Assembly: GCA_950022655.1 (NCBI GenBank)
Contig: OX465584.1
Location: forward strand, 5,961,694 to 6,025,693
DNA length: 64,000 nucleotides
From: Alentia gelatinosa
Taxonomy: Eukaryota > Annelida > Polychaeta > Phyllodocida > Polynoidae
Direction of reading: 5' to 3'
Shown here one piece after another: positions 22,330 to 34,295 of this stretch. A program made the translations under genes and the position numbers. The notes under the pieces are model-generated. The model saw nothing but the letters and a program-made list of their open reading frames with translations. It was not told the origin of the DNA and ran no database searches. Position 1 is the stretch's first letter; every line of letters begins with the position of its first letter.

Positions 22330-23670
22330 CATGTGTCAGATTCTGTGACAACATGTGTCATTTGGCTAATGTTGTAATGTCATGTGTCATGTGACTGATA
22401 AAATGATGTCATGTGACTTATACAGTAATGTCATGTGGCTGATACAGTCATGTGCATGTCATGTGTCATGTAAGAAGAACAGGCCCCTGAGCCAAAAATG
22501 TGTCTAGTATAGATGGACGGAATTTGAACATTTCAGACTGATATTATGTCATGAGTCATGTGACTGACATTATGATGTCATGAGTCATGTGACTGAAGCG
22601 CCAAATCTACTGAGGCAATTTTCCATGCGAATTATCGGTCACCGACGTACGCAGACGTTCGCACAGAGTTTGCTTGGTCGCATGAAATTTGCAGGGAAAA
22701 TTGTTTCAATGGATCAGGCAGTCGCATGGAATTCGCTTGGTGCTCCTATGTCTCATGCAATATTCATATGGCCATGTGACGGCCTTGCAAAAATACCAAA
22801 AATATAAAATAATTTCATTTGCATGGTTACATACTGGATCGCACATAGATTTGCATGAAAATTCCGTCGCGGCAGTGGATTTAGGGCTTAATACTATGAT
22901 GTCATGAGTCATGTCACTTACATTATGATGTCATGAGTCATGTGACTGACATTATGATGTCATGAGTCATGTGACTAAGTAATATTGTGATTGGGTCACA
23001 AGTCATGTGACTGACATAATGATGTCAATAGTCATGTGACTGACACTATGATGCTACGAGTCATGTGACTGACACTATGATGTCACGAGTCATGTGACTG
23101 ACACTTTGATGTCACGAGTCATGTGATTAACATAATGATGTCATTAGTCATGTGACTGATACTATGATGTCACAAGTCATATGCCTGACATTGTGATGTC
23201 ATGAGTCATGTGACTAAGTATTATTGTGATTGGGTCATGAGTCATGTGACTGACATAATGATGTCATTAGTCATGTGACTGACACTATGATGTCACAAGT
23301 CATATGCCTGACATTGTGATGTCATGAGTCATGTGACTAAGTAATATTGTGATTGGGTCATGAGTCATGTGACTGACATAATGATGTCATTAGTCATGTG
23401 ACTGACACTATGATGTCACAAGTCATATGCCTGACATTGTGATGTCATGAGTCATGTGACTAAGTAATATTGTGATTGGGTCATGAGTCATGTGACTGAC
23501 ATAATGATGTCATTAGTCATGTGACTGACACTATAATGTCACAAGTCATGTGACTGACACTTTGATGTCACGAGTCATGTGACTAAGTAATATTGTGATG
23601 TCATGGGTCACAAGTTATGTGACTGACATAGCGGCATCATGCATCATGTGACTGATTGTGTGGTGTCATG
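22330..23670 (+). repeat. 29-bp array with higher-order units and dense DNA-factor-like motifs
   Basis: Basic unit TGACTGACATTATGATGTCA followed by TGAGTCATG. From about 22980 a higher-order block near 120 bp, including TAAGTAATATTGTGATTGGG, repeats three or four times. Each unit carries TGAGTCA (AP-1-like), TCATGTGA (E-box of MITF type) and TGATGTCA (CRE-like). Whether this matters is unknown. A Q-type MITE interrupts it. Confidence 0.8.
22596..22889. mobile_element. Q-type MITE inside the 29-bp array
   Basis: AAGCGCCAAATCTACTGAG and CAGTGGATTTAGGGCTT are diverged versions of the 3875-4069 ends; both copies share TTCGCA- and GCATG-rich interiors. The array resumes with the same unit on the other side, so the insertion post-dates part of the array. 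Confidence 0.6.
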
Positions 23671-23826
23671 TTACACTTCACATATTGCATGATGAGGCGA
23701 GTGTATCAATACGTGATAGCGTGCTGTGCTGAACTATTTAGCAGCCATGTCGCTTTGAAGTGTGAGTCGTCTGGAGAGGAATTCCCATCCAGACAGAGCA
23801 GTTCTACTGACGAGGGGTGATTTATG

Positions 23827-24117
23827 TATCTCACCCCTGGAATAAATGTCCATAGGCTTAACATTGCGAACTCGTTCTCCATTGCTCTACAAGTATTGCA
23901 GTCCGTCCTCTATTGTCTATATCCTGTGTGTTGTCTGTTCTTTTAGTGTGTACAGGGGTGAGATAAATACTGAAAGCAATTTGTTTTGGTCAAAGAAGTC
24001 GTTCCCCAACTCGTTTGAATGCTATGTGATATTCACTCAGTTGTCGCCTCGTTCACATCACACCGTATCAAACTCGTGGAGAATACAGACTTGGACCAAA
24101 ACTTGTGGGTTTCTTCT
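23827..24117 (+). mobile_element. Family B two-module foldback element B4
   Basis: TATCTCACCCC, TCCATAGGCTTAACATTG, inner repeat GGGGTGAGATAA, then a palindrome from TTTGTTTTGGTC to GGACCAAAACTTG ending GGGTTTCTTC. The arms are more worn; TTGTCGCCTCG lies at the loop. Confidence 0.65.
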
Positions 24118-24124
24118 TTAGTAA

Positions 24125-26885
24125 CAGTTACGAAAATGTGATATGAAAATGGAGTGATTTATGTAACTTCATCATTAACAGTCACTCGGATCTGATGTCT
24201 TTTTTTTTGTTTTTTTAAGCAATTTTTAAGGGAATATTGTGTTGCACAATCACGGAATTCAGCTACACGGCCATTCTTCCACCCGACCCTAGACCCCTAC
24301 TCGTCTTTCTAATGGCGGGTGTTAAGTCGAATGGGCAGTGGGTACCATTTTTGTGTAAGTCTTTGGTAAGACCTGACCAGGGTTTGAACCCACGACCTCC
24401 CATGCTCTAGGCAAACACCCCTACCACTTGGGCACCAAGCTTGTGAGACTGGAGTGTTTCATGCAACCGTCTTCATCATTGAACATTTACTAAAATGTGA
24501 TGTGAGAGTGGAGTGATTTATGTAAACGTCTTCATCATTGAACACTTACTAAAATGTGATGTGAGAGTGGAATGATCCATGTAAACGTCTTCATCATTAA
24601 ACACTTACTAAAATGTGATGTGAGAGTGGATTGATCCATGTAAACATCTTCATCATTGAACACTTACTAAAATGTGATGTGAGAGTGGAATGATCCATGT
24701 AAACGTCTTCATCATTGAACACTTACTAAAATGTGATGTGAGAGTGGAATGATCCATGTAAACGTCTTCATCATTGAACATTTATTAAAATGTGATGTGA
24801 GAGTGGAATGATCCATGTAAACGTCTTCATCATTGAACATTTACTAAAATGTGATGTGAGAGTGGAATGATCCATGTAAACGTCTTCATCATTGAACATT
24901 TACTGAAATGTGATGTGAGAGTGGAATGATCCATGTAAACGTCTTCATCATTGAACATTTACTAAAATGTGATGTGAGAGTGGAGTGATTTATGTAAATG
25001 TCTTCATCATTAAACTTTTACTAAAATGTGATGTGAGAGTGGAATGATCCATGTAAACGTCTTCATCATTGAACACTTACTAAAATGTGATGTGAGAGTG
25101 GAATGATCCATGTAAACGTCTTCATCATTGAACACTTACTAAAATGTGATGTGAGAGTGGAATGATCCATGTAAACGTCTTCATCATTGAACACTTACTA
25201 AAATGTGATGTGAGAGTGGATTGATCCATGTAAACGTCTTCATCATTGAACACTTACTAAAATGTGATGTGAGAGTGGAATGATCCATGTAAACGTCTTC
25301 ATCATTGAACACTTACTAAAATGTGATGTGAGAGTGGAATGATCCATGTAAACGTCTTCATCATTGAACACTTACTAAAATGTGATGTGAGAGTGGAATG
25401 ATCCATGTAAACGTCTTCATCATTGAACATTTACTGAAATGTGATGTGAGAGTGGAATGATCCATGTAAACGTCTTCATCATTGAACATTTACTAAAATG
25501 TGATGTGAGAGTGGAGTGATTTATGTAAACGTCTTCATCATTAAACTTTTACTAAAATGTGATGTGAGAGTGGAATGATCCATGTAAACATCTTCATCAT
25601 TGAACACTTACTAAAATGTGATGTGAGAGTGGAATGATCCATGTAAACGTCTTCATCATTGAACATTTACTAAAATGTGATGTGAGAGTGGAGTGATTTA
25701 TGTAAACGTCTTCATCATTAAACTTTTACTAAAATGTGATGTGAGAGTGGAATGATCCATGTAAACGTCTTCATCATTGAACATTTATTAAAATGTGATG
25801 TGAGAGTGGAATGATCCATGTAAACGTCTTCATCATTGAACACTTACTAAAATGTGATGTGAGAGTGGAATGATCCATGTAAACGTCTTCATCATTGAAC
25901 ATTTACTAAAATGTGACGGAGAGTGGAATGATCCATGTAAACGTCTTCATCATTGAACACTTACTAAAATGTGATGTGAGAGTGGAATGATCCATGTAAA
26001 CATCTTCATCATTGAACACTTACTAAAATGTGATGTGAGAGTGGAATGATCCATGTAAACGTCTTCATCATTGAACACTTACTAAAATGTGATGTGAGAG
26101 TGGAGTGTTTCATGCAACCGTCTTCATCATTGAACACTTACTAAAATGTGATGTGAGAGTGGAATGATCCATGTAACCGTCTTCATCATTGAACACTTAC
26201 TAAAATGTGATGTGAGAGTGGAATGATCCATGTAAACGTCTTCATCATTGAACACTTACTAAAATGTGATGTGAGAGTGGAATGATCCATGTAAACGTCT
26301 TCATCATTGAACACTTACTAAAATGTGATGTGAGAGTGGAGTGACCCATGTAAACGTCTTCATCATTGAACACTTACTAAAATGTGATGCGAGAGTAGAA
26401 TGATCCATGTGAACGTCTTCATCATTGAATATTTACTAAAATGTGATGCGAGAGTGGAGTGATTTATGTAAACGTCTTCATCATTGAACATTTACTAAAA
26501 TGTGATGTGAGAGTGGAATGATTCATGTAAACGTCTTCATCATTGAACATTTACTAAAATGTGATGTGAGAGTGGAATGATCCATGTAAACGTCTTCATC
26601 ATTGAACATTTACTAAAATGGGATGTGAGAGTGGAGTGATTCGTGTCACTGTATCATTAACCTTTACTAAAATATGATGTGAGAGTGGAATGATCCATGT
26701 AAACGTCTTCATCATTAAACATTTACTAAAATGGGATGTGAGAGTGAAGTGATCCATGTAAACGTCTTCATCATTAAACATTTACTAAAGTGTGATGTGA
26801 GAGTGGAGTGATTTGTGTCACTCTATCATTAACATTTACTAAAATGTGATGTGAGAGTGAAGTGATTCATGTTACTGTTTTAATC
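24125..26885 (+). repeat. 59-bp minisatellite, about 42 copies
   Basis: Unit: CATTGAACACTTACTAAAAT, GTGATGTGAGAGTGGAATGA, TCCATGTAAACGTCTTCAT. Variants GAGTGATTTATGT and TTAAACTTTT recur in blocks, showing multi-unit duplications (compare 24860-25010 with 25400-25550). The outermost units at both ends are the most diverged, as expected for an array that grows from the middle. A SINE is inserted near the left end. Confidence 0.9.
24197..24446 (-). mobile_element. tRNA-derived SINE, reverse orientation
   Basis: On the minus strand it starts GGTGCCCAAGTGGTAGGGG, which fits a pol III A box (TGCCCAAGTGG), and about 40 bases later has GGTTCAAACCC, a B box. A non-tRNA body follows (CCCACTGCCCATTCGAC, TTAACACCCGCCATTAG) and an A-rich tail that appears as a T run at 24199-24217. 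It is inserted into the 59-bp array. Confidence 0.75.
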
Positions 26886-27496
26886 ATTTACATGGAGTGG
26901 AGAGCTTCTGATAGCTTTCTATACACTACACTAAAAGGTGAGGTGATATTTTCATATCTCTGTATTTAGATATGTGAAGTATTGACCTACTTATGACATC
27001 TCTTTCTTTACTCCCGTTTTGTATTCGTTCAGTTATTGTTAATATCGAATGTCTGGATTCCTAATCCTAAAGTATATATAGGGCAGTTAAAACCTACGCA
27101 AAATTAATGCAACTGCTCCTTCGATTCGAAGATATATCTAATCAATATTTCTTTTCTGAAAATCAATCTTTTAACAAAATGTTTTTAATTGATACATTTT
27201 GATTTCGGTAGAAAGGTTTAATTCTGAAGTTATAATTCTAAATGAAATAAAACGAAAGGTATATGAGGTGACGAATAGCTTCAATTAATATCAAGTATAA
27301 AAAAGGATTTCTAGTATCTCTGGCTTGCAGATTCCTCAATCATATATAGATCCCTACGTTTTATACCTCTGACTCCTATCAGTAGGGGAGGATGTGGTGG
27401 TGGGGCTGGAGATAGCAGAGCAAACCATGTGTCTAGACAATAGGGCGCAGTAATAGCAGCTTATAGCCAGGTCAATAGCACATTCTTCCCCTCTAA
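26886..27496. other. No gene recognised
   Basis: AT-rich, no tandem structure and no recognisable element ends. Confidence 0.4.
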
Positions 27497-27833
27497 GGCC
27501 ACTCGAAAGAAAACTTGTTTCTTATCAACAAGCCATGAAAAATATGACGAGGACGCTTTTTCTTTTTTTATGCTAGATTAAAGATGGCTTTTGAAGTGTC
27601 ATAAAATGGGCTTCAGACATACAGTAAAATCCCGCATTTAAGCGGACACCCTCCGATCCGGGCCAAAGTGACCGCTTACGCGGGGTGACAGCTCCTGCGA
27701 GTTTGTAAAATTTTTACTGGTTGTGCATTAATTTGATACTAAATACACTTTTATAATTTCTATCACGGTTTATCTTACTAAAATGGTTTTTTTGCGCACG
27801 GTGATGAGAAACAAGGTTTTTTTTACTGTGGCC
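27497..27833. mobile_element. PIF/Harbinger-type MITE R1
   Basis: Begins GGCCACTCGAAAG and ends ACTGTGGCC, with inverted CTTGTTTCTTATCA and GATGAGAAACAAG inside each end. The flanks are TAA on both sides, a 3-bp TWA target duplication. GGCC-type ends plus TWA duplications are the PIF/Harbinger hallmark. An inner hairpin, CCCGCATTTAAGCGGACACC against GACCGCTTACGCGGGG, sits in the middle. A longer sister copy is at 61761-62132. Confidence 0.8.
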
Positions 27834-27947
27834 TAACGTAAGCAAGGTGTGCGTCACAGCCAGCCACACCCACCTTTATCAGCCACAGCCACCTATTACC
27901 AGTCAAAAGTCAGTTATTACTGGTTACAACCAGTCATTACCAGCACT

Positions 27948-28612
27948 GCGAGAAAACCACCAGTTTAAATATGTATACACCCGCTGTATATAGGTATGAT
28001 TTTGCGTATACATACACAATATTGACTGGTTTCAGATACAAGCGGCCGTATGCTCCGAGGAGTTGACGCGTAGTAATATCCGAGCGTATTGCGTAGAGTC
28101 AACTCCGAGGAGTATACGGCCGCTTTTATCTGAAACCAGTCTATATTGTATTTATTATCCACCTTTTCTGGGCAAGTGACATTTCGATATCAGTTTATTT
28201 TAGTTATGGACTATTTTTCCATTCGCACTATTTTTCCGTATGCGCCACCCAGAGCATACAACATATATCCGTATGCGCCGGATATGTCCATACAAACTCC
28301 CTATGTGTTTTCTATGGACACTTTGTATTAGGTGGATCATAAAAGGTAGTCCTCTTTTCCGTTGTGTATATGCCTCATCTATAGACGTTTCTAAAACCAG
28401 TCTAAATTGTTGCTATTATCCACCTTTTCCTGAAAAGTAGGGTGCTAATATTAGTTCATTTAGCTACACACTATATTTCCATACACACTATTTTTCCGTA
28501 TGCGCCGGATTTTGTAACCCAGAGGATATAATATATACGTAGATACACGTTGCATATTTGTTTTCTATGAACACTATGTATCAGATGGATAATACAAAAT
28601 ATATATAAATGT
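27948..28612. mobile_element. K-type MITE, copy 2, interrupted
   Basis: The left part matches copy 1 (GAAAACCACCAG, TATGTATACACCCGCTG, TATGATTTTGCGTATACA), and 28344-28390 continues it (AGGTAGTCCTCTTTTCCG, CTCATCTATAGACG). The right end seen in copy 1 is not found; a second partial foldback module occupies 28392-28590. Confidence 0.55.
28013..28343 (-). mobile_element. Family D foldback element, precisely bounded
   Basis: It splits the K-type phrase GCGTATACA / AGGTAGTCC, which is continuous in K copy 1 at 4711-4727. In reverse it starts TTATGATCCACCTAATAC; the inner inverted repeat is GGTGGATAATA and the palindrome lies outside it (28023-28141; arms GGCCGTATgCTCCGAGGAGT and inverse, ends CTGGTTTCAG / CTGAAACCAG). 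The host site reads T-T on the minus strand and no target duplication is seen. Confidence 0.7.
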
Positions 28613-28632
28613 ATATATATTTGTATATACTA

Positions 28633-28912
28633 TGAAGAAACGTCACGAAATTTCATACAACTGTTTATATGGCGTGAGTTGACTTCGCGGAATGATATCA
28701 CGAAGCGGAGCTGAGTGATATCTGTAGCAGAAGACAACGAAATGCCATGTAAACAATTATATGAATTTGAATGATGTTTAAATTTCATCCTACCCTGTCA
28801 CATGTTATCAATCACATATATCACCGTGGCATATCAATATTTGATGACATAACCGTGGCATACAGTCACACCATGTTAAGTCTATGGAGATTTACATGAG
28901 GGGTAGGATAAA
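28633..28912 (-). mobile_element. Family A two-module foldback element A4, reverse
   Basis: In reverse: TTATCCTACCCC, CCATAGACTTAACATGG, two GCCAC words, inner repeat CAGGGTAGGATG, then the palindrome with arms including GTTTACATGGCATTTCG and inverse, and end GTTTCTTC. The loop contains GCTCCGCTTCGTG. Confidence 0.65.
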
Positions 28913-29147
28913 TATATATATGTATCTGATGACGAATATATGTTGGATAATGTGTATTCGCCTGCAGTTCTGTAAATATACCAATATAATATAACAAGAA
29001 ACCCCAAGTTCCGTGCTGTGCTTCTGTGTGGTAAGAGGGTCACTGACGGAGGTGGAGGTGGCAGTGACAGGGTGTGGGGAGCGGCACACCTCAGACAGGT
29101 GATACATTGTTAAACTGACCGACGGCATGTCCGCCAGTCACCTGAAG

Positions 29148-30608
29148 GTCATGTATCAGCCGCTCAGAAGGCAGCCACAGGCCGCGTCACAAACCTTACA
29201 AGTATCGGGTCATGTATGAGCTGCTTAGAAGGCAGCCACAGGCCGCGTCACAAACCTTACAAGTAACGAGTCATGTATCAGGCACTTAGAAGGCAGCCAC
29301 GGGCCACGTCACAAACCTTACAAGTAACGGGTCATGTATCGGCCGCTCAGAAGGCAGCCACAGGCCGCGTCACAAACCTTACAAGTAACGAGTCATGTAT
29401 CAGGCACTTAGAAGGCAGCCACAGGCCGCGTCACAAACCGTACAAGTAACGGGTCATGTATCAGCCATTCAGAAGATAGCCACAGGTCGTGTCACAAACC
29501 TTACAAGTAACGGGTCATGTATCAGCCGCTTAAAAGGCAGCCACAAGCCGCATCACAAACATTACAAGTAATGGGTCATGTATCAGCCGCTAAGGAGGCA
29601 GCCACAGGCTGCGTCACAAACCCTACAAGTAACGGGTCATGTATCAGCCACTCAGAAGGCAGCCACAAGCCGCATCACAAACCCTACAAGTAACGGGTCA
29701 TGTATCAGCCATTCAGGAGGTAGCCACAGGCCGCGTCACAAACCTTACAAGTGAAAGGTCATGTATGAGCCACTAAGAGGCAGCCACAGGCCACGTCACA
29801 AACCTTACAAGGAACAGGTCATGTATCAGCCGCTTAGAAGGCAGCCACAAGCCGCATCACAAACCCTACAAGTAACGAGTCATGTATCAGCCGCTCAGAA
29901 GGCAGCCAAAGACCGCGTCACAAACCTTACAAGTAACGGGTCATGTATCAGCCGCTCAGAAGGCAGCCACGGACCGCGTCACAAACCTTACAAGCAAAAG
30001 ATCATGTATCAGCCACTTAGAAGGCAGCCACAGGCCGCGTCACAAACCTTACAAGTAACAGGTCATGTATCAGCCACTTAGAAGGCAGCCACAGGCCGCG
30101 TCACAAACCTTACAAGTAACGGGTCATGTATCAGCTGCTAAGGAGGCAGCCACAGGCGGCGTCACAAATCCTACAAGCAACGGGTCGTGTATCAGCTGCT
30201 CAGAAGGTAGTCACAGGCCGCGTCACAAACCTAACAAGTAACGGGCCATGTATCAGCCGCTAAGGAGGCAGCCACAGGCCGCGTCACAAACCTAACAAGT
30301 AACGGGCCATGTATCAGCCGCTAAGGAGGCAGCCACAGGCCGCGTCACAAACCTTACAAGTAACGAGTCATGTATCAGCCTCTCAGAAGGCAGCCACAGG
30401 CTGCGTCACAAACCTGACAAGTAACGGGTCATGTATCAGCCGCTAAGGAGGCAGCCACAGGCCGCGTCACAAACCTTACAAGTTACAGGTCATGTATCGG
30501 CCCTTTAGAAGGCAGCCACAGGCCGCGTCACAAACCTTACAAGTAACGGGTCATGTATCAGCCGCTCAGAATGCAGCAACTGACCCCGTCACAAACCTTA
30601 CAAGCAAA
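29148..30608 (+). repeat. 61-bp minisatellite, about 24 copies
   Basis: Unit: GTCATGTATCAGCCGCTCAG, AAGGCAGCCACAGGCCGCGT, CACAAACCTTACAAGTAACG. Since 61 is not a multiple of three, frames close within a few units, arguing against coding use. Local pairs of identical variants suggest recent unequal exchange. Confidence 0.9.
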
Positions 30609-30641
30609 GGCCAGTCTCCACTTAACCGTATCATGCTGTTT

Positions 30642-30980
<339 letters not shown>

Positions 30981-31042
30981 AATCTTTTAGATCCTTATCT
31001 CGTAACTTTGCTATTCTTTCACCCAGGACCAGTTTCCCTCTA
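30981..31042 (+). mobile_element. Family C palindrome remnant
   Basis: CCTTATCTCGTAACTTTG then TTTCACCCAGGACCAGTTTC and CCTCTA match the right arm of family C; the left arm is replaced by the GA tract. Confidence 0.5.
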
Positions 31043-31340
31043 TGGGCGCATGTATGATAATCTACAGATTGGATATAGACAATGAAGTCTGGCAGGTGTC
31101 GTGTGTGGCCCTGATGAGGCAGACACTGTGTCTGTATTGTAGTCCTGTAGCCTGGAGGTACGCCAGCCCCACCCTCATCGCTCTGTGCATGCAGGCCCTG
31201 CTGTCCCTGTAATCCGCAGTCATTCTGTTAACTCTGACATGATATTACCTTCATTGGAGCGGATACTGCCCCCGCCGATATATTAGCATCCCTGAGGGTA
31301 CGGTAGTGGGTCAGCTGGGTCCATGTGCGTATCAATATGG

Positions 31341-31554
31341 TTAAAGACAAATGCTGGTAGTTGGGTGACATCTAAATTCTATTGATTTTTGCATATAATT
31401 CAGTATAATATGAGAAAACTATATTCCTGTGGACGAATTATTATTTTACCGAACCCCTGTCCCCGGCCATTCAAACCGAGGTCGTAGAGGATACGCTCCA
31501 CCCTTCACTCCCACCAAGCTGTCAGCCTTCTATATATGTATATGTATATACATA

Positions 31555-31619
<65 letters not shown>

Positions 31620-31864
31620 GATATATTATATAGGTATATAATAATATAAGTTCCATATTTCAGCAAATAGAAAATGCAAAATAATTGGCATATGGCATTC
31701 TATGGGAAGGCCATCTGAAAATGTAAGTGCTTAACTATTGATGTCTATGGGAATCTGCTATATTTTGACTTTGTTGCTAAATGACACTGATGTTCTATTG
31801 TAATCTTCAATTAATTACATGAACAAATGAGAAATGCTAAAATATACTATGTCACCATATAATT
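31341..31864 (+). mobile_element. Family J TTAA-ended MITE with microsatellite insert
   Basis: TTAAAGACAAATGCTGGTAG at the left and TTCAGCAAATAGAAAATGC, GAAGGCCATCTGAAAATG further in match 52098-52553. About 230 bases including a TA microsatellite (31540-31640) interrupt it and the right terminus is lost. Confidence 0.6.
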
Positions 31865-32065
31865 ATTTCTATGTATTTATTATACACCTGTGTACAGTCC
31901 TATACTAACTGATGAATAAATCACAATGGTATATAGAAATACAGTTATTATACACCTGTGCAGATCAGTCTTACACTTACTGACATGTGCTCCAAATATC
32001 GTATCAAATTGTGAGAATTGCCAAGTTTCAACACTTGCCAGTCATTGTCGCATTACCATGTACAT

Positions 32066-32580
32066 GGCTAAGATTATATGTGCTTAGCAAAATTCGGAGA
32101 TTTTTGGACACCAAAACAGCTTTACTATTATATAAAACTATGGTCCTTCCATTTATCGATTACGGGGACATTTTTAGGTTCGGAAGTAACCAAAACCTTA
32201 AGAACAAACTACAGACCAAGAAGAATGTCGGACTACGTATCTGTCTAAAGAGGGATCCACGTTCAAGTGTAATGCAACTCCATAAAGACGCCAAGACACC
32301 GTTATTGGAAAATCGTGAATATATGCACCTGATGAATTACATGTACAAAAAGAAAAATTTTCAAAATTTACTGGAGAGGCCAATAAGGCCCACGAGACTA
32401 AACGATGCGGAATCTTTTAAGGTAACTAGACCAAAGACTCAAAGGTATAAAACAAGTGTAATGTACAGGGGTGCCCTAGGATGGAATGGATTGAGTGCCG
32501 AACTGAGAAATACTGATACCTATGACTCCTTTAAATACAAGATGAAGAGGGTACAGATGAGTAGATTGCTTCAGGTATGA
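32066..32580 (+). pseudogene. C-terminal end of a non-LTR (LINE) reverse transcriptase
   Basis: From about 32066 the frame reads SKIRRFLDTKTALLLYKTM, then PFIDYGDIFRFG, the thumb region typical of Jockey/CR1-like elements. Further on, RIC and the basic stretch YMYKKKNFQNLL lead to a stop at 32578-32580. About 170 residues are kept out of some 900 in a full element, so it is a 5'-truncated copy with no catalytic FADD. The open frame begins upstream at 31987, but those first residues do not look like reverse transcriptase and probably belong to host DNA. The 3' UTR and A-rich tail follow. The clade is not settled by so short a piece. Confidence 0.75.
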
Positions 32581-33198
32581 ATCTGTGTTGATTACCCCTG
32601 TGAACAGTGGTGTAGTTGAGGATGTTTCTTTGTATTTTTTGTATTTTTAGTCACCTATTGTTAGCATATATGGTCACATTGGGTAGTTATTATGTGCAGG
32701 TTTCGCCTTCAAACGGGTGGAGACACCAGGCCATATTCCTCCCCTCCAGATAGTTCCTATCTTAAGGCAAGATTAATGTATTGAGGATTATTTACCTTTG
32801 TTGACTAAGCTCTATGTTTACAATGAATCAGAGGTGCTTTTCTAAATGGTATCGTTGAACTACGTTTAAAACTCATTGATATTGGCAATGATGTATTATT
32901 ATTACTTATAGTATGCTCACTTCACAAATCACAAGGACTTATTAACTATCAGGTATTATCTTCTATTGAATAAGTAACAATCTCACTTTATACTGTTTTG
33001 TACTAGCCAGATATGACTGGCGCAAGGATATCATTATCACCTCTGTAACTTCTGTGAAGCAAACGAGTAATCTTTGATTCTCATATAGTTTTTTTGTACT
33101 CAACCTTGTATAGACTGTCTCCAAAATCAAACCAGCCTCATAAGCTGATTGGAGGCAGTATAAAGAACGAAATAAAAAAAAAATAAAAAAAAAATTAA
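32581..33198 (+). mobile_element. LINE 3' untranslated region and A-rich tail
   Basis: The sequence runs from the reverse-transcriptase stop to GAACGAAATAAAAAAAAAAT at 33168, ending in A runs. The GTCTCCAAAATCAAACC and GATTGGAGGCAG phrases just before the tail can form a short stem. This is the expected 3' end of a target-primed insertion. Confidence 0.6.
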
Positions 33199-33289
33199 GC
33201 CAATGTAATGCTTAGGGATAAACATGTATCCATCGTCCCACTCCTTGCGTGCCGCATCACCTTGATACATATCCACCCCATCACCCAAC

Positions 33290-34295
33290 TCAAAGCCCAC
33301 CCCATCATCCCACCCGATCACCCTGCTACATACCCACCCGATCACCCTGCTACATACCCACCCAATCACCCTGTTACATACCCACCCAATCACCCTGTTG
33401 TATGCCCACCCGATCACCCTGCGACAAACCCACCCAATCACCCTGTTATATGCCCACCCAATCACCCTGTTATATGCCCACCCAATCACCCTGCGACAAA
33501 CCCACCCAATCACCCTGTTATATGCCCACCCAATCACCCTGTTATATGCCCACCCGATCACCCTGTTACATACCCACCCAATCACCCTGCTACATACCCA
33601 CCCAATCACCCTGCTACATACCCACCCAATCACCCTGTTACATACCCACCCAATCACCCTGCTACATACCCACCCAATCACCCTGCTACATACCCACCCA
33701 ATCACCCTGTTACATACCCACCCAATCACCCTGCTACATACCCACCCAATCACCCTGTTACATACCCACCCAATCACCCTGCTACATACCCACCCAATCA
33801 CCCTGTTACATACCCACCCAATCACCCTGCTACATACCCACCCAATCACCCTGTTACATACCCACCCAATCACCCTGCTACATACCCACCCAATCACCCT
33901 GCTACATACCCACCCAATCACCCTGTTACATACCCACCCAATCACCCTGCTACATACCCACCCAATCACCCTGTTACATACCCACCCAATCACCCTGCTA
34001 CATACCCACCCAATCACCCTGCTACATACCCACCCAATCACCCTGTTATATGCCCACCCAATCACCCTGCTACATACCCACCCAATCACCCTGTTATATG
34101 CCCACCCAATCACCCTGCTACATACCCACCCAATCTCCCTGTTATATGCCCACCCAATCACCCTGCTACATACCCATCCAAACACCCTGTTATATGCCCA
34201 CCCAATCACCCTGCTACATACCCACCCAATCACCCTGCTACATACCCACCCAATCACCCTGCTACATACCCACCCAATCACCCTGCTACATACCC
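33290..34295 (+). repeat. 24-bp array, about 41 copies, open in several frames
   Basis: Unit CACCCAATCACCCTGCTACA plus TACC. Because 24 bases are eight codons, frames on both strands remain open for hundreds of codons, reading TYPPNHPA, PITLLHTH and, on the minus strand, VIGWVCSR repeats. The plus strand is extremely poor in G. Alternation of CTGCTACA, CTGTTACA and CTGTTATATG variants shows higher-order duplication. No signal peptide, start context or non-repeat domain supports a protein. Confidence 0.9.

Noticed and set aside
24320..24446. A functional tRNA gene
   Set aside because: A and B boxes are present but the cloverleaf acceptor stem is not, and a SINE body with A tail follows.
24125..26885. 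CRISPR array (regular repeats)
   Set aside because: Units are directly tandem with no variable spacers, in a eukaryotic context; the same holds for the arrays at 29 and 41 kb.
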